19,208 nt of DNA from an uncultured Oscillospiraceae bacterium (GCA_900539425.1 UQBX01000030.1:1-19208), one strand, 5' to 3'. Shown: positions 7,056 to 15,105, numbered from the stretch's first letter. Numbers and translations: made by a program. Notes: a model not told the origin generated them from the letters alone.

Positions 7056-8675
7056 TAGATTCTTTTTAATTTCAGAATTGATTTTTTCCCTCGTTTTAAG
7101 TATCCATTCGGCAGAGTGAGGATATTCGCTGAATGTAAGCGGCTTTTCCAGTTCACCTTCTATAATTGCTGTTGCTTTTTCTTTGCTCGTAAGTTTTTCA
7201 AGCAGTTTTAACGCAAGCATATCCTGAAAACCGTCATAAAAAACATGCAGTCTTAGCGAATCAAGCGGCTCGTAATTTTCCCCGGGGTATACCACATAGC
7301 TGTCTCCGGCAGGGAATTTTCCGCCTGCGTCAGACTCTGTAAACGGGTCGACGAGCCGTTTGGAAAATCTTGTGTAATAAAAATTATATCCCCAGTGCAG
7401 AAATCCTTTCACATCATATTTGTAAAGCTGAACGCCGAGTATTCTGTTGCGCTCTGAGGGCATGGCGAAAAATCTGTTTGAAACATACTTTTGACCCTGA
7501 GCGCCGCAGTAGTATGCCCACAACTCAGGCACTTCGCCTATGAACGGCTCAATGTGGTCAGTTGCAGGAATCGGCGTTTCAACCACTCCGTTCTTATAAA
7601 ATGAAAAGTCTGAAAGAGCGTCGGTGATTCTGAAGTCCGAAAAGTTTTCGTGAATTATTGCCGCCGCCTTTGAATATGCTTTGAGCTGGCGTTTTGCAGG
7701 TTCATCTGAAACGTGGAAAATACAGCGCTCTTTTATTCCTTTTTTGTTTATGTATTTTTTGAGTTCCGCTGCAAACTGCTCTATAAACAGGCGGTATCTT
7801 TTGCCTGATGCAGAAGTCAGCCAGCCAAAGATTTTCTTTTCCCTGCCGTTTTTTACGGCAACTATTTTGGGTGCGTGCTTTGCGCCCCACTGCGTGAAAA
7901 GATGACTCATTTCAAAGTATTTAATGCCGCATCTTTCACACATTTCTACCCATTTATCAAGTTTATCAAATGAGAAGTTGTATTTGTTTTTGCCGGTTAC
8001 AGTTACATCAACAAGCTGCACCGTGGGCCGCTCTCCGCCGACCTGAGTATCAAGTGGAGGAGTGAAAAGAGGCGTCAGAACGCAGTTCATTCCGTATTCA
8101 GCTGCGCGGCGCAAAAAGTTTTCCGTGCACTGCCAATATTCCTTTGAAAAAGCGCCGAAACCGTAATAACTCATCAGGCAGTCTGTGTGAAACCAGTTAG
8201 TATAGATAAGTTCCTGTTCAGGCAGTTTGGCGTCTATTACTTCTGTGTTTATAACTGCGGTGTCACCGCCGCAGAAGAATATGCTTTCATAGCTGCCCGC
8301 AGAAATATCACCCGAGATCTGAACCCATATGCTGTTTAAACCATTGTACTTTGCGGTAAAAGAATATCCCTCAATCGGCTCAAGCAGATCGGGAAATTCA
8401 CGGCGGTCTGAGTCTAAATAATAATCGTCATATTTGTAAGGAAGCGTCATTTTCGCGGGAATAAGCTTTACATAGCTGAATCTCATGTTCTTTTCAAGCG
8501 GCGATTCAACTGAGAATTCTATCTTATCACCCTTTTCGGCTTTGAATACAAGCTGAAAAGATTTTTTCTCATTTTTCAGCATTGAAAAAAAGTCAAACGA
8601 AGAAAGATCATCTCCTGAGTTCGGAAAAATTTTTTCAAGTGAAGAAACTATCTGGATTTTTCTTATACTTTCCAT
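7053..8675 (-). CDS. GH123-like (DUF4091) domain protein, probable intracellular glycosidase
   Basis: The C-terminal two thirds match the DUF4091/GH123 catalytic fold, known from bacterial beta-N-acetylgalactosaminidases. The visible marks are an Asp-Glu pair in HVSDEP (Asp 324, Glu 325), where GH123 enzymes keep their catalytic Asp-Glu. There is also the run KGFLHWGYNFYYTR near 420, GDSYVVYPG near 453, and LRLHVFYDGFQDMLALKLLE near 472-491, which is typical of the family's C-terminal end. Residues 1-150 form a beta-rich N-terminal domain. No signal peptide is present, so it should act in the cytosol on imported sugar, although no transporter gene is adjacent. ATG at 8675 has AGAGGG 7 bases upstream. 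The true substrate is unknown; GH123 activity is only inferred. Confidence 0.82.
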   Translation of the reverse strand: MESIRKIQIVSSLEKIFPNSGDDLSSFDFFSMLKNEKKSFQLVFKAEKGDKIEFSVESPLEKNMRFSYVKLIPAKMTLPYKYDDYYLDSDRREFPDLLEPIEGYSFTAKYNGLNSIWVQISGDISAGSYESIFFCGGDTAVINTEVIDAKLPEQELIYTNWFHTDCLMSYYGFGAFSKEYWQCTENFLRRAAEYGMNCVLTPLFTPPLDTQVGGERPTVQLVDVTVTGKNKYNFSFDKLDKWVEMCERCGIKYFEMSHLFTQWGAKHAPKIVAVKNGREKKIFGWLTSASGKRYRLFIEQFAAELKKYINKKGIKERCIFHVSDEPAKRQLKAYSKAAAIIHENFSDFRITDALSDFSFYKNGVVETPIPATDHIEPFIGEVPELWAYYCGAQGQKYVSNRFFAMPSERNRILGVQLYKYDVKGFLHWGYNFYYTRFSKRLVDPFTESDAGGKFPAGDSYVVYPGENYEPLDSLRLHVFYDGFQDMLALKLLEKLTSKEKATAIIEGELEKPLTFSEYPHSAEWILKTREKINSEIKKNL

Positions 8676-8698
8676 AAAAAGCCCTCTCTGATTTCACA

Positions 8699-8717
8699 AA
8701 ACGTTTTTTAAGCGTTT
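8699..8717. promoter_or_regulatory. Candidate LacI-type or catabolite operator before the GH123-like gene
   Basis: An imperfect palindrome AAACG-N9-CGTTT lies about 8-26 bases past the predicted transcription start of the GH123-like gene, a classical position for a repressor roadblock. AACG/CGTT cores are typical of LacI/GalR-family sites. Against the cre pattern WTGNAANCGNWNNCW the best alignment has two mismatches, so CcpA control is possible but not shown. Confidence 0.35.
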
Positions 8718-8731
8718 GTATTTTCAGATTC

Positions 8732-8760
8732 ATTTTACCAAATGCTTTCAGCTTTGTAAA
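8732..8760 (-). promoter_or_regulatory. Sigma-A-type promoter of the GH123-like gene
   Basis: On the minus strand: TTTACA (8755-8760), 17-bp spacer, TAAAAT (8732-8737). The predicted leader is about 50 bases and contains the AAACG-N9-CGTTT palindrome. Confidence 0.65.
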
Positions 8761-8806
8761 GAAAAAGCGTCAAAAGCTTAATTTTGAAATAAGCGTGCTT
8801 TCAGCC

Positions 8807-8835
8807 TTGCCAAACAGCCTTCTAAGTGGTAAAAT
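8807..8835 (+). promoter_or_regulatory. typA: Sigma-A-type promoter of typA
   Basis: TTGCCA (8807-8812), 17-bp spacer, TAAAAT (8830-8835). Transcription should start near 8842. This rules out any start codon before that point, including the in-frame GTG at 8826, and supports the start at 8907. Confidence 0.65.
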
Positions 8836-8906
8836 ACAAGCGGATTATATTGCCCTCGGGTTTATTCGGGGGTATTCAGAATATTATGATGATGGAGAGT
8901 GGCAAA

Positions 8907-10730
8907 ATGCAGGTAAATAATTTAAGAAATATTGCAATAATAGCCCATGTTGACCACGGCAAAACAACACTCGTTGATGAAATGCTGCGCCAGAGCGGCA
9001 CTTTCCGCGCAAATGAAGTAGTTGATGAAAGAGTTATGGACAGCAATGCCCTTGAACGTGAAAGAGGTATTACAATACTTTCAAAGAATACGGCTGTTCA
9101 TTATAAAGATACCAAAATAAATATAGTTGATACACCGGGTCATGCTGATTTCGGCGGAGAGGTAGAGCGTATACTCACTATGGTAGACGGTGTTCTGCTT
9201 CTTGTAGACGCGTTTGAGGGCTGTATGCCGCAGACCCGTTTTGTGCTTAAAAAGGCGCTGGGATTAAAAAAGACACCGCTTGTTGTTATTAATAAGATAG
9301 ACAGGCCCGGTGCCCGCCCTGCTGAGGTTATAGATGAAGTGCTCGATCTCTTTATTGAGTTGGGTGCTGATGACGATCAGATCGAGTTCCCTGTAATATA
9401 CGCTTCTGCAAGAGACGGCTACGCAAGCACGGATCCTGATGTTAGGGAAGGGGATCTTAGACCTCTGTTTGACGCAATACTTGAATACATTCCAACTCCT
9501 TCCGGTGATTCTGAAGGCCCTGCGCAGATGCTGTTCTCATCGCTTGAGTATGATGATTATGTAGGCAGAATCGGCGTCGGCAGAGTTGAGCGCGGAAAGA
9601 TTAAGGTAAACACACCGTATGTTCTCTGCAAACAGGACGGCAGCAGGGAAAATATACATATTACAAAATTCTATCAGTTTGAGGGGCTTAAAAGAGTTCC
9701 TTGCACTGAAGCCGATCTCGGTGATATAGTCTGCGTTGCAGGTATTCCTGATTTGAATATCGGCGAAACTATCTGTGACCCTGATTGCGTAGAACCTCTG
9801 CCGTTCGTTAAAATTGATGAGCCAACCATCAGCATGAACTTTATGGTTAATGATTCTCCGTTTGCGGGCAGAGAAGGTAAATATGTTACCAGCCGAAACC
9901 TCAGAGACAGACTTTTCAAAGAAGTAGAAACAAATGTTTCTATGCGTGTAGAGGAAACGGATTCAATGGATACCTTTAAGGTATCAGGCAGAGGCGAACT
10001 TCACCTTTCCATTCTTATTGAAACTATGCGCCGTGAGAATTATGAGTTTCAGGTTTCACGCCCGCAGGTAATCCTTAAAAAAGACGAGCAGACGGGGCAG
10101 ACACTTGAGCCTGTTGAGCTTGCTATTGTTGAAGTGCCCGAGGAATATGTGGGCAGCGTTATAGAAAAACTTTGCTCACGCAAGGGCGAGGTTGAAAAAA
10201 TGGATACCCGCACAACGGGTATGACACATCTTGAGATCAAGATACCGTCCCGTGGCCTTATCGGATACAGAAGCGAATTTCTTACGGATACAAACGGAAA
10301 CGGCATTATGAATCAGCTGTTTGTAGGCTACGAGCCGTATAAGGGCGAGATTGCCACAAGAACAAGAGGGTCAATCGTAGCTCATGAAACAGGCGTTTCA
10401 ACAGGCTACGGCCTTTGGAACTCTCAGGACAGGGGCAGACTTTTCATAGGCCCGGGCGTTGATGTTTATGAGGGTATGATAGTCGGTGAGTGTAACAAGA
10501 ACGAAGACGTAATATGCAATGTATGCAAGAAAAAGCATGTTACAAATACACGTGCAAGCGGATCCGATGAAGCTCTCAAACTTGTTCCGCCCACAAATCT
10601 TTCACTTGAACAGAGCATGGAATTTCTTGCGGATGATGAACTTCTTGAGGTTACACCTAAATCTATCAGACTTAGGAAATCAATTCTTGATAAGAGCCTC
10701 AGATTAAAGGCAGAAAGCAGAAAGAAATAA
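8907..10730 (+). CDS. typA: Ribosome-associated GTPase TypA/BipA
   Basis: A translational GTPase of the EF-G/LepA superfamily that binds the ribosome and aids 50S assembly and stress or low-temperature growth. From the ATG at 8907 it is 607 aa, a normal family length. Visible G motifs: AHVDHGKTT (13-21), DTPGH (75-79) and NKID (129-132), plus the switch I run RERGITI (51-57). The C-terminal half holds the domain-V-like and TypA-specific parts, including TRTRGSIVAHETG and the conserved Asn/Lys/Arg-rich end. Start choice: GGAG lies 9 bases before 8907. In-frame ATGs at 8886, 8889 and 8892 and a GTG at 8826 are possible but lack as good a site, and 8826 overlaps the -10 box. It is monocistronic, ending in a strong terminator. 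Confidence 0.95.
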   Translation: MQVNNLRNIAIIAHVDHGKTTLVDEMLRQSGTFRANEVVDERVMDSNALERERGITILSKNTAVHYKDTKINIVDTPGHADFGGEVERILTMVDGVLLLVDAFEGCMPQTRFVLKKALGLKKTPLVVINKIDRPGARPAEVIDEVLDLFIELGADDDQIEFPVIYASARDGYASTDPDVREGDLRPLFDAILEYIPTPSGDSEGPAQMLFSSLEYDDYVGRIGVGRVERGKIKVNTPYVLCKQDGSRENIHITKFYQFEGLKRVPCTEADLGDIVCVAGIPDLNIGETICDPDCVEPLPFVKIDEPTISMNFMVNDSPFAGREGKYVTSRNLRDRLFKEVETNVSMRVEETDSMDTFKVSGRGELHLSILIETMRRENYEFQVSRPQVILKKDEQTGQTLEPVELAIVEVPEEYVGSVIEKLCSRKGEVEKMDTRTTGMTHLEIKIPSRGLIGYRSEFLTDTNGNGIMNQLFVGYEPYKGEIATRTRGSIVAHETGVSTGYGLWNSQDRGRLFIGPGVDVYEGMIVGECNKNEDVICNVCKKKHVTNTRASGSDEALKLVPPTNLSLEQSMEFLADDELLEVTPKSIRLRKSILDKSLRLKAESRKK

Positions 10731-10737
10731 TTAAGAT

Positions 10738-10772
10738 GCGCCCCTCCGTTTACGGCGGGGCGCGCTGTTTTT
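10738..10772 (+). terminator. Rho-independent terminator of typA
   Basis: GCGCCCC (10738-10744) pairs with GGGGCGC (10757-10763), and an inner CCG/CGG stem closes a TTTA loop. The tail is GCTGTTTTT. It lies 8 bases after the typA stop codon. Confidence 0.88.
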
Positions 10773-10850
10773 AAAAAAAAATCTATAACTCAAAGATATA
10801 TGCCTGATGAATACGGGCGAATTTTTATGATTTAAAAGGAGTGTGAAATT

Positions 10851-11888
10851 ATGAACGGAAAAGCCGGCCTTTATATTCACATCCCTTTTTGCGCTTCAAA
10901 ATGTCCTTACTGTGATTTTTATTCCGTTAAATATGATGAAAATGCCGCGGAGGAATACGTTGAGCGCCTTTGCGCTGAGTTTGAAAAATACAGAGGCGCG
11001 TCATTTGATACAGTCTATTTCGGCGGGGGCACACCCAGTGTGCTCAATTCAGAACTGATATGCAGAATATTATCTGAAGCCGAAAAATGCTTTGATATTG
11101 ATGAAAACAGCGAGATAACCATTGAATGCAACCCGTCAAAAGACCTGAGCGATGATTTCAAAGAATATAAGAAAGCGGGTATAAATCGAGTTTCAATAGG
11201 TATGCAGAGCGCAGTAAAATCTGAACGCCTTGCGCTTGGCAGGATTGCGGGCAGGGAGCAGGTTGCTAAAACGGTAGATGACGCGCGCAGAGCAGGAATT
11301 TACAATATCAGCCTTGATGTTATGCTGGGCACGCCGAAACAAACAATGGAAGGGCTTGCAAGTACTTTTGAATTTATAAAACAGTCCGCCGTTCCTCATA
11401 TCTCGGCATATATGCTCAAGATAGAGCAAGGCACTCCGTTTTATAAATTGCAGGATAAACTGGAACTTCCGTCTGAGGACGAAGTGGCTGATATGTATCT
11501 TGAAACTGTGGCACAGCTTAAAAAAATGGGGCTTATGCAATATGAGATAAGCAATTTCGCAAGGCCGGGTTTTGAAAGCCGTCACAATATTAAATACTGG
11601 AATTTGACTGAGTATTTGGGAATAGGAAAATCCGCCCACTCGTTTTGGAACGGCAGGCGGTTTTATTATGACAGAGATTTCAATTTGGTTGATGACGGCG
11701 CAGGCGGTAGCGATGAAGAAAGAATAATGCTTGGGATGCGCCTTGCAAGGGGCGTTGAGAAATCTCTTATAAAAAAGGATTGTTCAGCATATATCAGAGC
11801 TGGGCTTTTGACGGAAAATAATTCCCGTATTGCCTTTACTCCAAAGGGCTTTCTTGTTTCAAATACCATTCTTGCCGATCTTATCTGA
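10851..11888 (+). CDS. hemW: Radical SAM heme chaperone HemW
   Basis: HemW is a radical-SAM protein related to HemN that binds heme and delivers it to targets. It is not itself a proven coproporphyrinogen oxidase. The cluster motif is C14-x3-C18-x2-C21 followed by Asp-Phe. HemN would have a fourth Cys after that Asp/Gly position, so HemW is the better call. GGGTPS (58-63), the SIGMQS run near 115 and the NISLDVMLGTPKQT segment near 150-163 are typical. The C-terminal part is short: 345 aa against about 375-380 in many HemW proteins, with the family-like ending GFLVSNTILADLI intact, so a segment before it seems reduced. ATG at 10851 has AAAGGAG 9 bases upstream. No clear promoter is seen; a weak one may lie after the typA terminator. 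Confidence 0.9.
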   Translation: MNGKAGLYIHIPFCASKCPYCDFYSVKYDENAAEEYVERLCAEFEKYRGASFDTVYFGGGTPSVLNSELICRILSEAEKCFDIDENSEITIECNPSKDLSDDFKEYKKAGINRVSIGMQSAVKSERLALGRIAGREQVAKTVDDARRAGIYNISLDVMLGTPKQTMEGLASTFEFIKQSAVPHISAYMLKIEQGTPFYKLQDKLELPSEDEVADMYLETVAQLKKMGLMQYEISNFARPGFESRHNIKYWNLTEYLGIGKSAHSFWNGRRFYYDRDFNLVDDGAGGSDEERIMLGMRLARGVEKSLIKKDCSAYIRAGLLTENNSRIAFTPKGFLVSNTILADLI

Positions 11889-11964
11889 TGCGTAATATAA
11901 TATGTAATTAATATATAAATATATGCAGTGAAAACAGAACGTGTTTTTTAAACTGCGATAAACA

Positions 11965-12001
11965 AAAAGCCGCGCGGATTGAGCAAAACCGCACGGCTTT
12001 T
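11965..12001. terminator. Bidirectional terminator between hemW and the malic enzyme gene
   Basis: AAAAGCCG-C-GCGG (11965-11977) pairs with CCGC-A-CGGCTTTT (11989-12001), with one mismatch and an 11-base loop. On the minus strand TTTTTG follows directly, suiting the malic enzyme gene. On the plus strand ATTTTG follows, suiting hemW. Confidence 0.85.
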
Positions 12002-12011
12002 ATTTTGATAT

Positions 12012-13184
12012 TTAAATTCTTGCAACTCCGTCTTTCCTTGCGGCGTCAGCAACTGCGCAAGCAACTGCGTCTTTGATACGCTCGTCAAAGGCATAAGGAA
12101 GAATATAATCGGGTTTGAGTTCGCTGTCATCAACAAGAGAGGCAATAGCGTAAGCCGCAGCAATTTTCATGTTCTCGGTTATCTGCTTTGCCCTTACGTC
12201 AAGCGCACCTCGGAATATTCCGGGGAAAGCAACAACGTTGTTAATTTGGTTCGGGAAATCGGATCTGCCCGTGCCCACTATTGCGGCTCCTGCGGCTTTC
12301 GCCTCGTCCGGCATGATCTCAGGAACCGGGTTTGCCATTGCAAGCACGATTGCGTTATCATTCATTGTTTTTATCATATCGGCTGTCAAAACTCCGGGAG
12401 CAGATACGCCGATAAATATGTCAGAACCGCAAACGGCATCAGCAAGTGATCCTTTTACAAGTTCTTTGTTTGATATCTCAGCAATCTCTGCTTTGTATGG
12501 GTTCAGATTATCTCTGCCTTTATATATAGCGCCTGTTCTGTCGCAAAGGATAACATCTTTAAGACCGAGCGTCATAAGCAGTTTTGCTATTGCGATACCT
12601 GCTGCGCCTGAACCGTTTATGACCGCTTTACATTCAGACAGCGGTTTGCCGGTAAGCTTTGTTGCATTTATGAGTGCGGCGGAAACTACTACCGCAGTGC
12701 CGTGCTGATCATCGTGGAAAACGGGGATGTCGCACATCTTTTTAAGCTTTTCTTCTATTTCAAAACATCTGGGTGCCGCAATATCCTCAAGGTTTATTCC
12801 TCCGAATGAACCGCTGATGTTATAAACCGTGTTAACAAATTCGTCCACATCTTTTGTTCTTACGCACAGCGGAAATGCGTCAACGCCGCCGAATTCCTTA
12901 AACAGTACGCATTTGCCTTCCATAACGGGCATACCTGCCTCGGGGCCGATGTCACCAAGTCCGAGTACCGCAGAGCCGTCCGTGATGACCGCCGCCATAT
13001 TCCAGCGTCTTGTAAGTTCCCAACTCTTGTTGTAATCCTTCTGGATTTCAAGGCACGGCTGCGCAACGCCGGGCGTGTAAGCAAGTGAAAGCGCGTCTTT
13101 GTTGTCTACTTTTGCTCTGGCAACAACCTCAACCTTGCCCTTCCACTGCTCGTGCAGTTTTAGAGATTCTTTTCTGTAATCCAT
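12012..13184 (-). CDS. NAD(P)-dependent malic enzyme (oxaloacetate-decarboxylating)
   Basis: Converts malate to pyruvate and CO2 while reducing NAD(P), linking C4 acids to pyruvate in the cytosol. The 390 aa correspond to the short bacterial form without a phosphotransacetylase-like extension. Key residues: Tyr 36 in SLAYTPGV, Lys 91 in EGKCVLFK, metal ligands in NLEDI (Glu 133, Asp 134) and FHDDQHGT (156-163), and nucleotide-binding GSGAAGIA (191-198). AMANPVPEI near 283-291 is also typical. The cofactor preference cannot be assigned by eye. ATG at 13184 has GAGGA 8 bases upstream. It lies downstream of glpK but is separated from it by a strong terminator, so it probably has its own promoter, which I could not locate with confidence. 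Confidence 0.95.
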   Translation of the reverse strand: MDYRKESLKLHEQWKGKVEVVARAKVDNKDALSLAYTPGVAQPCLEIQKDYNKSWELTRRWNMAAVITDGSAVLGLGDIGPEAGMPVMEGKCVLFKEFGGVDAFPLCVRTKDVDEFVNTVYNISGSFGGINLEDIAAPRCFEIEEKLKKMCDIPVFHDDQHGTAVVVSAALINATKLTGKPLSECKAVINGSGAAGIAIAKLLMTLGLKDVILCDRTGAIYKGRDNLNPYKAEIAEISNKELVKGSLADAVCGSDIFIGVSAPGVLTADMIKTMNDNAIVLAMANPVPEIMPDEAKAAGAAIVGTGRSDFPNQINNVVAFPGIFRGALDVRAKQITENMKIAAAYAIASLVDDSELKPDYILPYAFDERIKDAVACAVADAARKDGVARI

Positions 13185-13216
13185 AGATCCTGTCCTCTTT
13201 CAAATTCTTATTTTCA

Positions 13217-13251
13217 AAAAATTGCCGCGGCAGTACACCGCGGTAATTTTT
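13217..13251 (-). terminator. Rho-independent terminator of glpK
   Basis: The arms 13217-13230 (AAAAATTGCCGCGG) and 13238-13251 pair over 14 positions with one G-T pair around a 7-base loop. On the minus strand TTTTTTG follows. It is about 80 bases past the glpK stop codon. It would work in both directions but no plus-strand gene precedes it. Confidence 0.85.
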
Positions 13252-13330
13252 GTTATTATGCTTAATTCAGGTACAGACGGCATAGTTATAAAAATATTCT
13301 GTGTTATACCGTTTTAACCTGATTATAATA

Positions 13331-14833
13331 TTATCTTTCCCAGTTTCTTGAGCGCTCAACTGCTCTTTTCCAGTTTGAGTAAAGTTTGTTGCGCTTTTCT
13401 ATCTCCATAGACGGGATAAAGATCTTTTCAACCTGCCTGTTCTGCTCAATCTCCTGAGTATCTTTCCATACTCCCGTTGCAAGACCGGCAAGGTAAGCGG
13501 CACCGAGTGCCGTGGCTTCTTTGTTTACAGGTCTGTTAACATTGACTCCCGTCATATCCGCCTGAATCTGCATCATGATATCTGAAACGGAAGCTCCGCC
13601 GTCAACACGCAGGTCTTTCAGCAGGATACCGCTGTCGTTCATCATGGCCTCAAGCAGGTCGGTCATCTGGAAAGTAATGCTTTCGAGTACGGCACGGCAA
13701 ATATGTTTTCTGTTTACTCCTCTTGTAAGTCCTATCATGCAGCCGCGCGCGTACATATCCCAGTAAGGTGCGCCGAGACCTGTGAATGCGGGCACAAAAT
13801 ACAGACCGTTTGAATCTTCAACGGATTCTGCAAGAACATCGCATTCAGGGGCGCTCTTGATAAGCTCAAGTTCATCTCTGAGCCATTTTATTACGGATCC
13901 TGCATTAAATGCAGAACCTTCAAGGTCATAAGTGATTTCACCGTTAAGTCCCCACGCAATTCCCGTAAGCAGGTTGGAGCGCGAGTTTATACGCTTGTTG
14001 CCCGTGTTCATAAGCAGGAAACAGCCTGTGCCGTATGTATTCTTTGCCTGGCCCTGTTCAAAACATCCCTGGCCGAAAAGTGCGCCCGGCTGATCTCCTA
14101 TGGCGCTTGCAATAGGTACGCCGGCAATCTGATCCATGCCCGGGAATTTTACACATTCGCCGTAAATACAGCTTGAAGGCTTTACTTCGGGCAGCATGCT
14201 CATGGGTATTCCGAGAGTTTCGCACAGATACGGATCCCACTGCAGCTTGTCAATATCGAACAGCATAGTGCGGCAGGCGTTTGAATAGTCCGTTACATGC
14301 ACTCTTCCTGCGGAGAGATTCCATATAAGCCAAGTGTCCACCGTGCCGAAAAGAAGTTCTCCTCTTTCTGCCCTTTCGCGCGCTCCCTCAACATTGTCGA
14401 GTATCCATTTTATCTTGGTGCCTGAAAAGTACGCGTCTATAAGCAGTCCGGTTGTGTCTTTTATATAGTCGCCAAGTCCCTGAGCTTTCAGTTCCTCGCA
14501 GTAATCCGCTGTTCGGCGGCACTGCCAAACTATTGCGTTATATACGGGCTTGCCCGTTTCCTTGTCCCACACTATTGTGGTTTCCCGCTGGTTCGTTATT
14601 CCGATAGAAGCTATCTCATCCGGTTTTACTTTTCCAGAACGAAGTACCTCTATGATTGCTTCAAGTTCTGAGAAAAGTATTTCGTTTGGGTCGTGCTCAA
14701 CCCAGCCGTTCTGAGGATAGTACTGATTAAATTCCCTTTGCGCCTTTGCAATTATTTCACCTTTTTTGTTGAAAATAATTGCGCGAGAGCTTGTTGTGCC
14801 CTGATCCAGCGCCAACACATATTTTTTACCCAT
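13331..14833 (-). CDS. glpK: Glycerol kinase
   Basis: Phosphorylates glycerol to sn-glycerol 3-phosphate with ATP. The 500 aa match the family length. N-terminal LALDQGTTSSRA (8-18) is the first phosphate-binding loop, NQRETT (81-86) contacts glycerol, and the catalytic base is Asp 247 in GDQPGALFGQ. TGCFLLMNTG and PYWDMYARG follow as expected. The stretch at 221-240 (SCIYGECVKFPGMDQIAGVP) lacks the histidine that PTS phosphorylates in many Bacillota glycerol kinases, so HPr-dependent activation looks absent. No glpF or glpD is adjacent. ATG at 14833 has GGAAGGG about 9 bases upstream. The promoter is at 14951-14979, leaving a leader of about 110 bases. Confidence 0.96.
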   Translation of the reverse strand: MGKKYVLALDQGTTSSRAIIFNKKGEIIAKAQREFNQYYPQNGWVEHDPNEILFSELEAIIEVLRSGKVKPDEIASIGITNQRETTIVWDKETGKPVYNAIVWQCRRTADYCEELKAQGLGDYIKDTTGLLIDAYFSGTKIKWILDNVEGARERAERGELLFGTVDTWLIWNLSAGRVHVTDYSNACRTMLFDIDKLQWDPYLCETLGIPMSMLPEVKPSSCIYGECVKFPGMDQIAGVPIASAIGDQPGALFGQGCFEQGQAKNTYGTGCFLLMNTGNKRINSRSNLLTGIAWGLNGEITYDLEGSAFNAGSVIKWLRDELELIKSAPECDVLAESVEDSNGLYFVPAFTGLGAPYWDMYARGCMIGLTRGVNRKHICRAVLESITFQMTDLLEAMMNDSGILLKDLRVDGGASVSDIMMQIQADMTGVNVNRPVNKEATALGAAYLAGLATGVWKDTQEIEQNRQVEKIFIPSMEIEKRNKLYSNWKRAVERSRNWER

Positions 14834-14859
14834 AATAAGATGCCCTTCCGTTTTTATTT

Positions 14860-14890
14860 GCGCTTTGCAGATACTGCTCTTTCAAAGCGC
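14860..14890. repeat. Inverted repeat in the glpK leader
   Basis: GCGCTTTG (14860-14867) and CAAAGCGC (14883-14890) form a perfect 8-bp stem around 15 bases, inside the predicted glpK leader and about 27 bases upstream of its start codon. No U-run follows on the minus strand, so it is not a plain terminator. It could be a translational or mRNA-stability element. Some Bacillota control glp genes by GlpP antitermination in the leader, but that mechanism is not demonstrated here. Confidence 0.45.
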
Positions 14891-14939
14891 GCGGCGCTCT
14901 TTTTCACCGCATTCCGATATTTCAGTAAGAACATGATCT

Positions 14940-14977
14940 GATTGCCGCAGGTTATAACACAGCCCTTACCGGCAATC
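14940..14977. promoter_or_regulatory. Candidate operator overlying the glpK promoter
   Basis: GATTGCCG (14940-14947) and CGGCAATC (14970-14977) are perfect inverted 8-mers separated by 22 bases. One half overlaps the -35 box and the other lies at the predicted transcription start, so a bound regulator would cover the promoter. The regulator is unknown. Confidence 0.45.
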
Positions 14978-14979
14978 AA
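14951..14979 (-). promoter_or_regulatory. glpK: Sigma-A-type promoter of glpK
   Basis: On the minus strand: TTGATT (14974-14979), 17-bp spacer, TATAAC (14951-14956). Predicted start near 14944. Confidence 0.6.
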
Positions 14980-14984
14980 TAAAA

Positions 14985-15011
14985 AAGAGCAAGTATATAA
15001 TACTTACTCTT
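14985..15011 (-). terminator. Rho-independent terminator of the acyl carrier protein gene
   Basis: AAGAG-C-AAGTAT (14985-14996) pairs with ATACTT-A-CTCTT (15000-15011), with one mismatch and loop ATA. On the minus strand TTTTTTATTG follows. It lies about 95 bases past the acpP stop codon. A second AT-rich palindrome at 15048-15068 (TTAAAAAAC-GGT-GTTTTTTAA) and an imperfect stem at 15081-15107 lie closer to the stop and may add to termination. Confidence 0.8.
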
Positions 15012-15105
15012 ATTTTAATATTTATTTTCTTTTATGTCAATTTATACTTAAAAAACGGTGTTTTTTAAACAATATAGATAAAAGACACGCCAAAACAGGT
15101 GTGTT

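Noticed and set aside
6476..7156. Long minus-strand open frame opposite the phosphoesterase gene
   Set aside because: It runs antisense to a gene with full catalytic motifs and crosses the bidirectional terminator; its composition (Lys/Arg/Gln/Cys-rich) is that of a shadow frame.
12169..12708. Plus-strand open frame inside the malic enzyme gene
   Set aside because: It is antisense to a clear enzyme gene, has Ser/Ala/Pro-rich shadow composition, and no ribosome site or promoter.
14880..14896. cre (CcpA) site in the glpK leader
   Set aside because: TTTCAAAGCGCGCGG has at least two mismatches at defined positions, and the CAAAGCGC part is better explained by the perfect inverted repeat.
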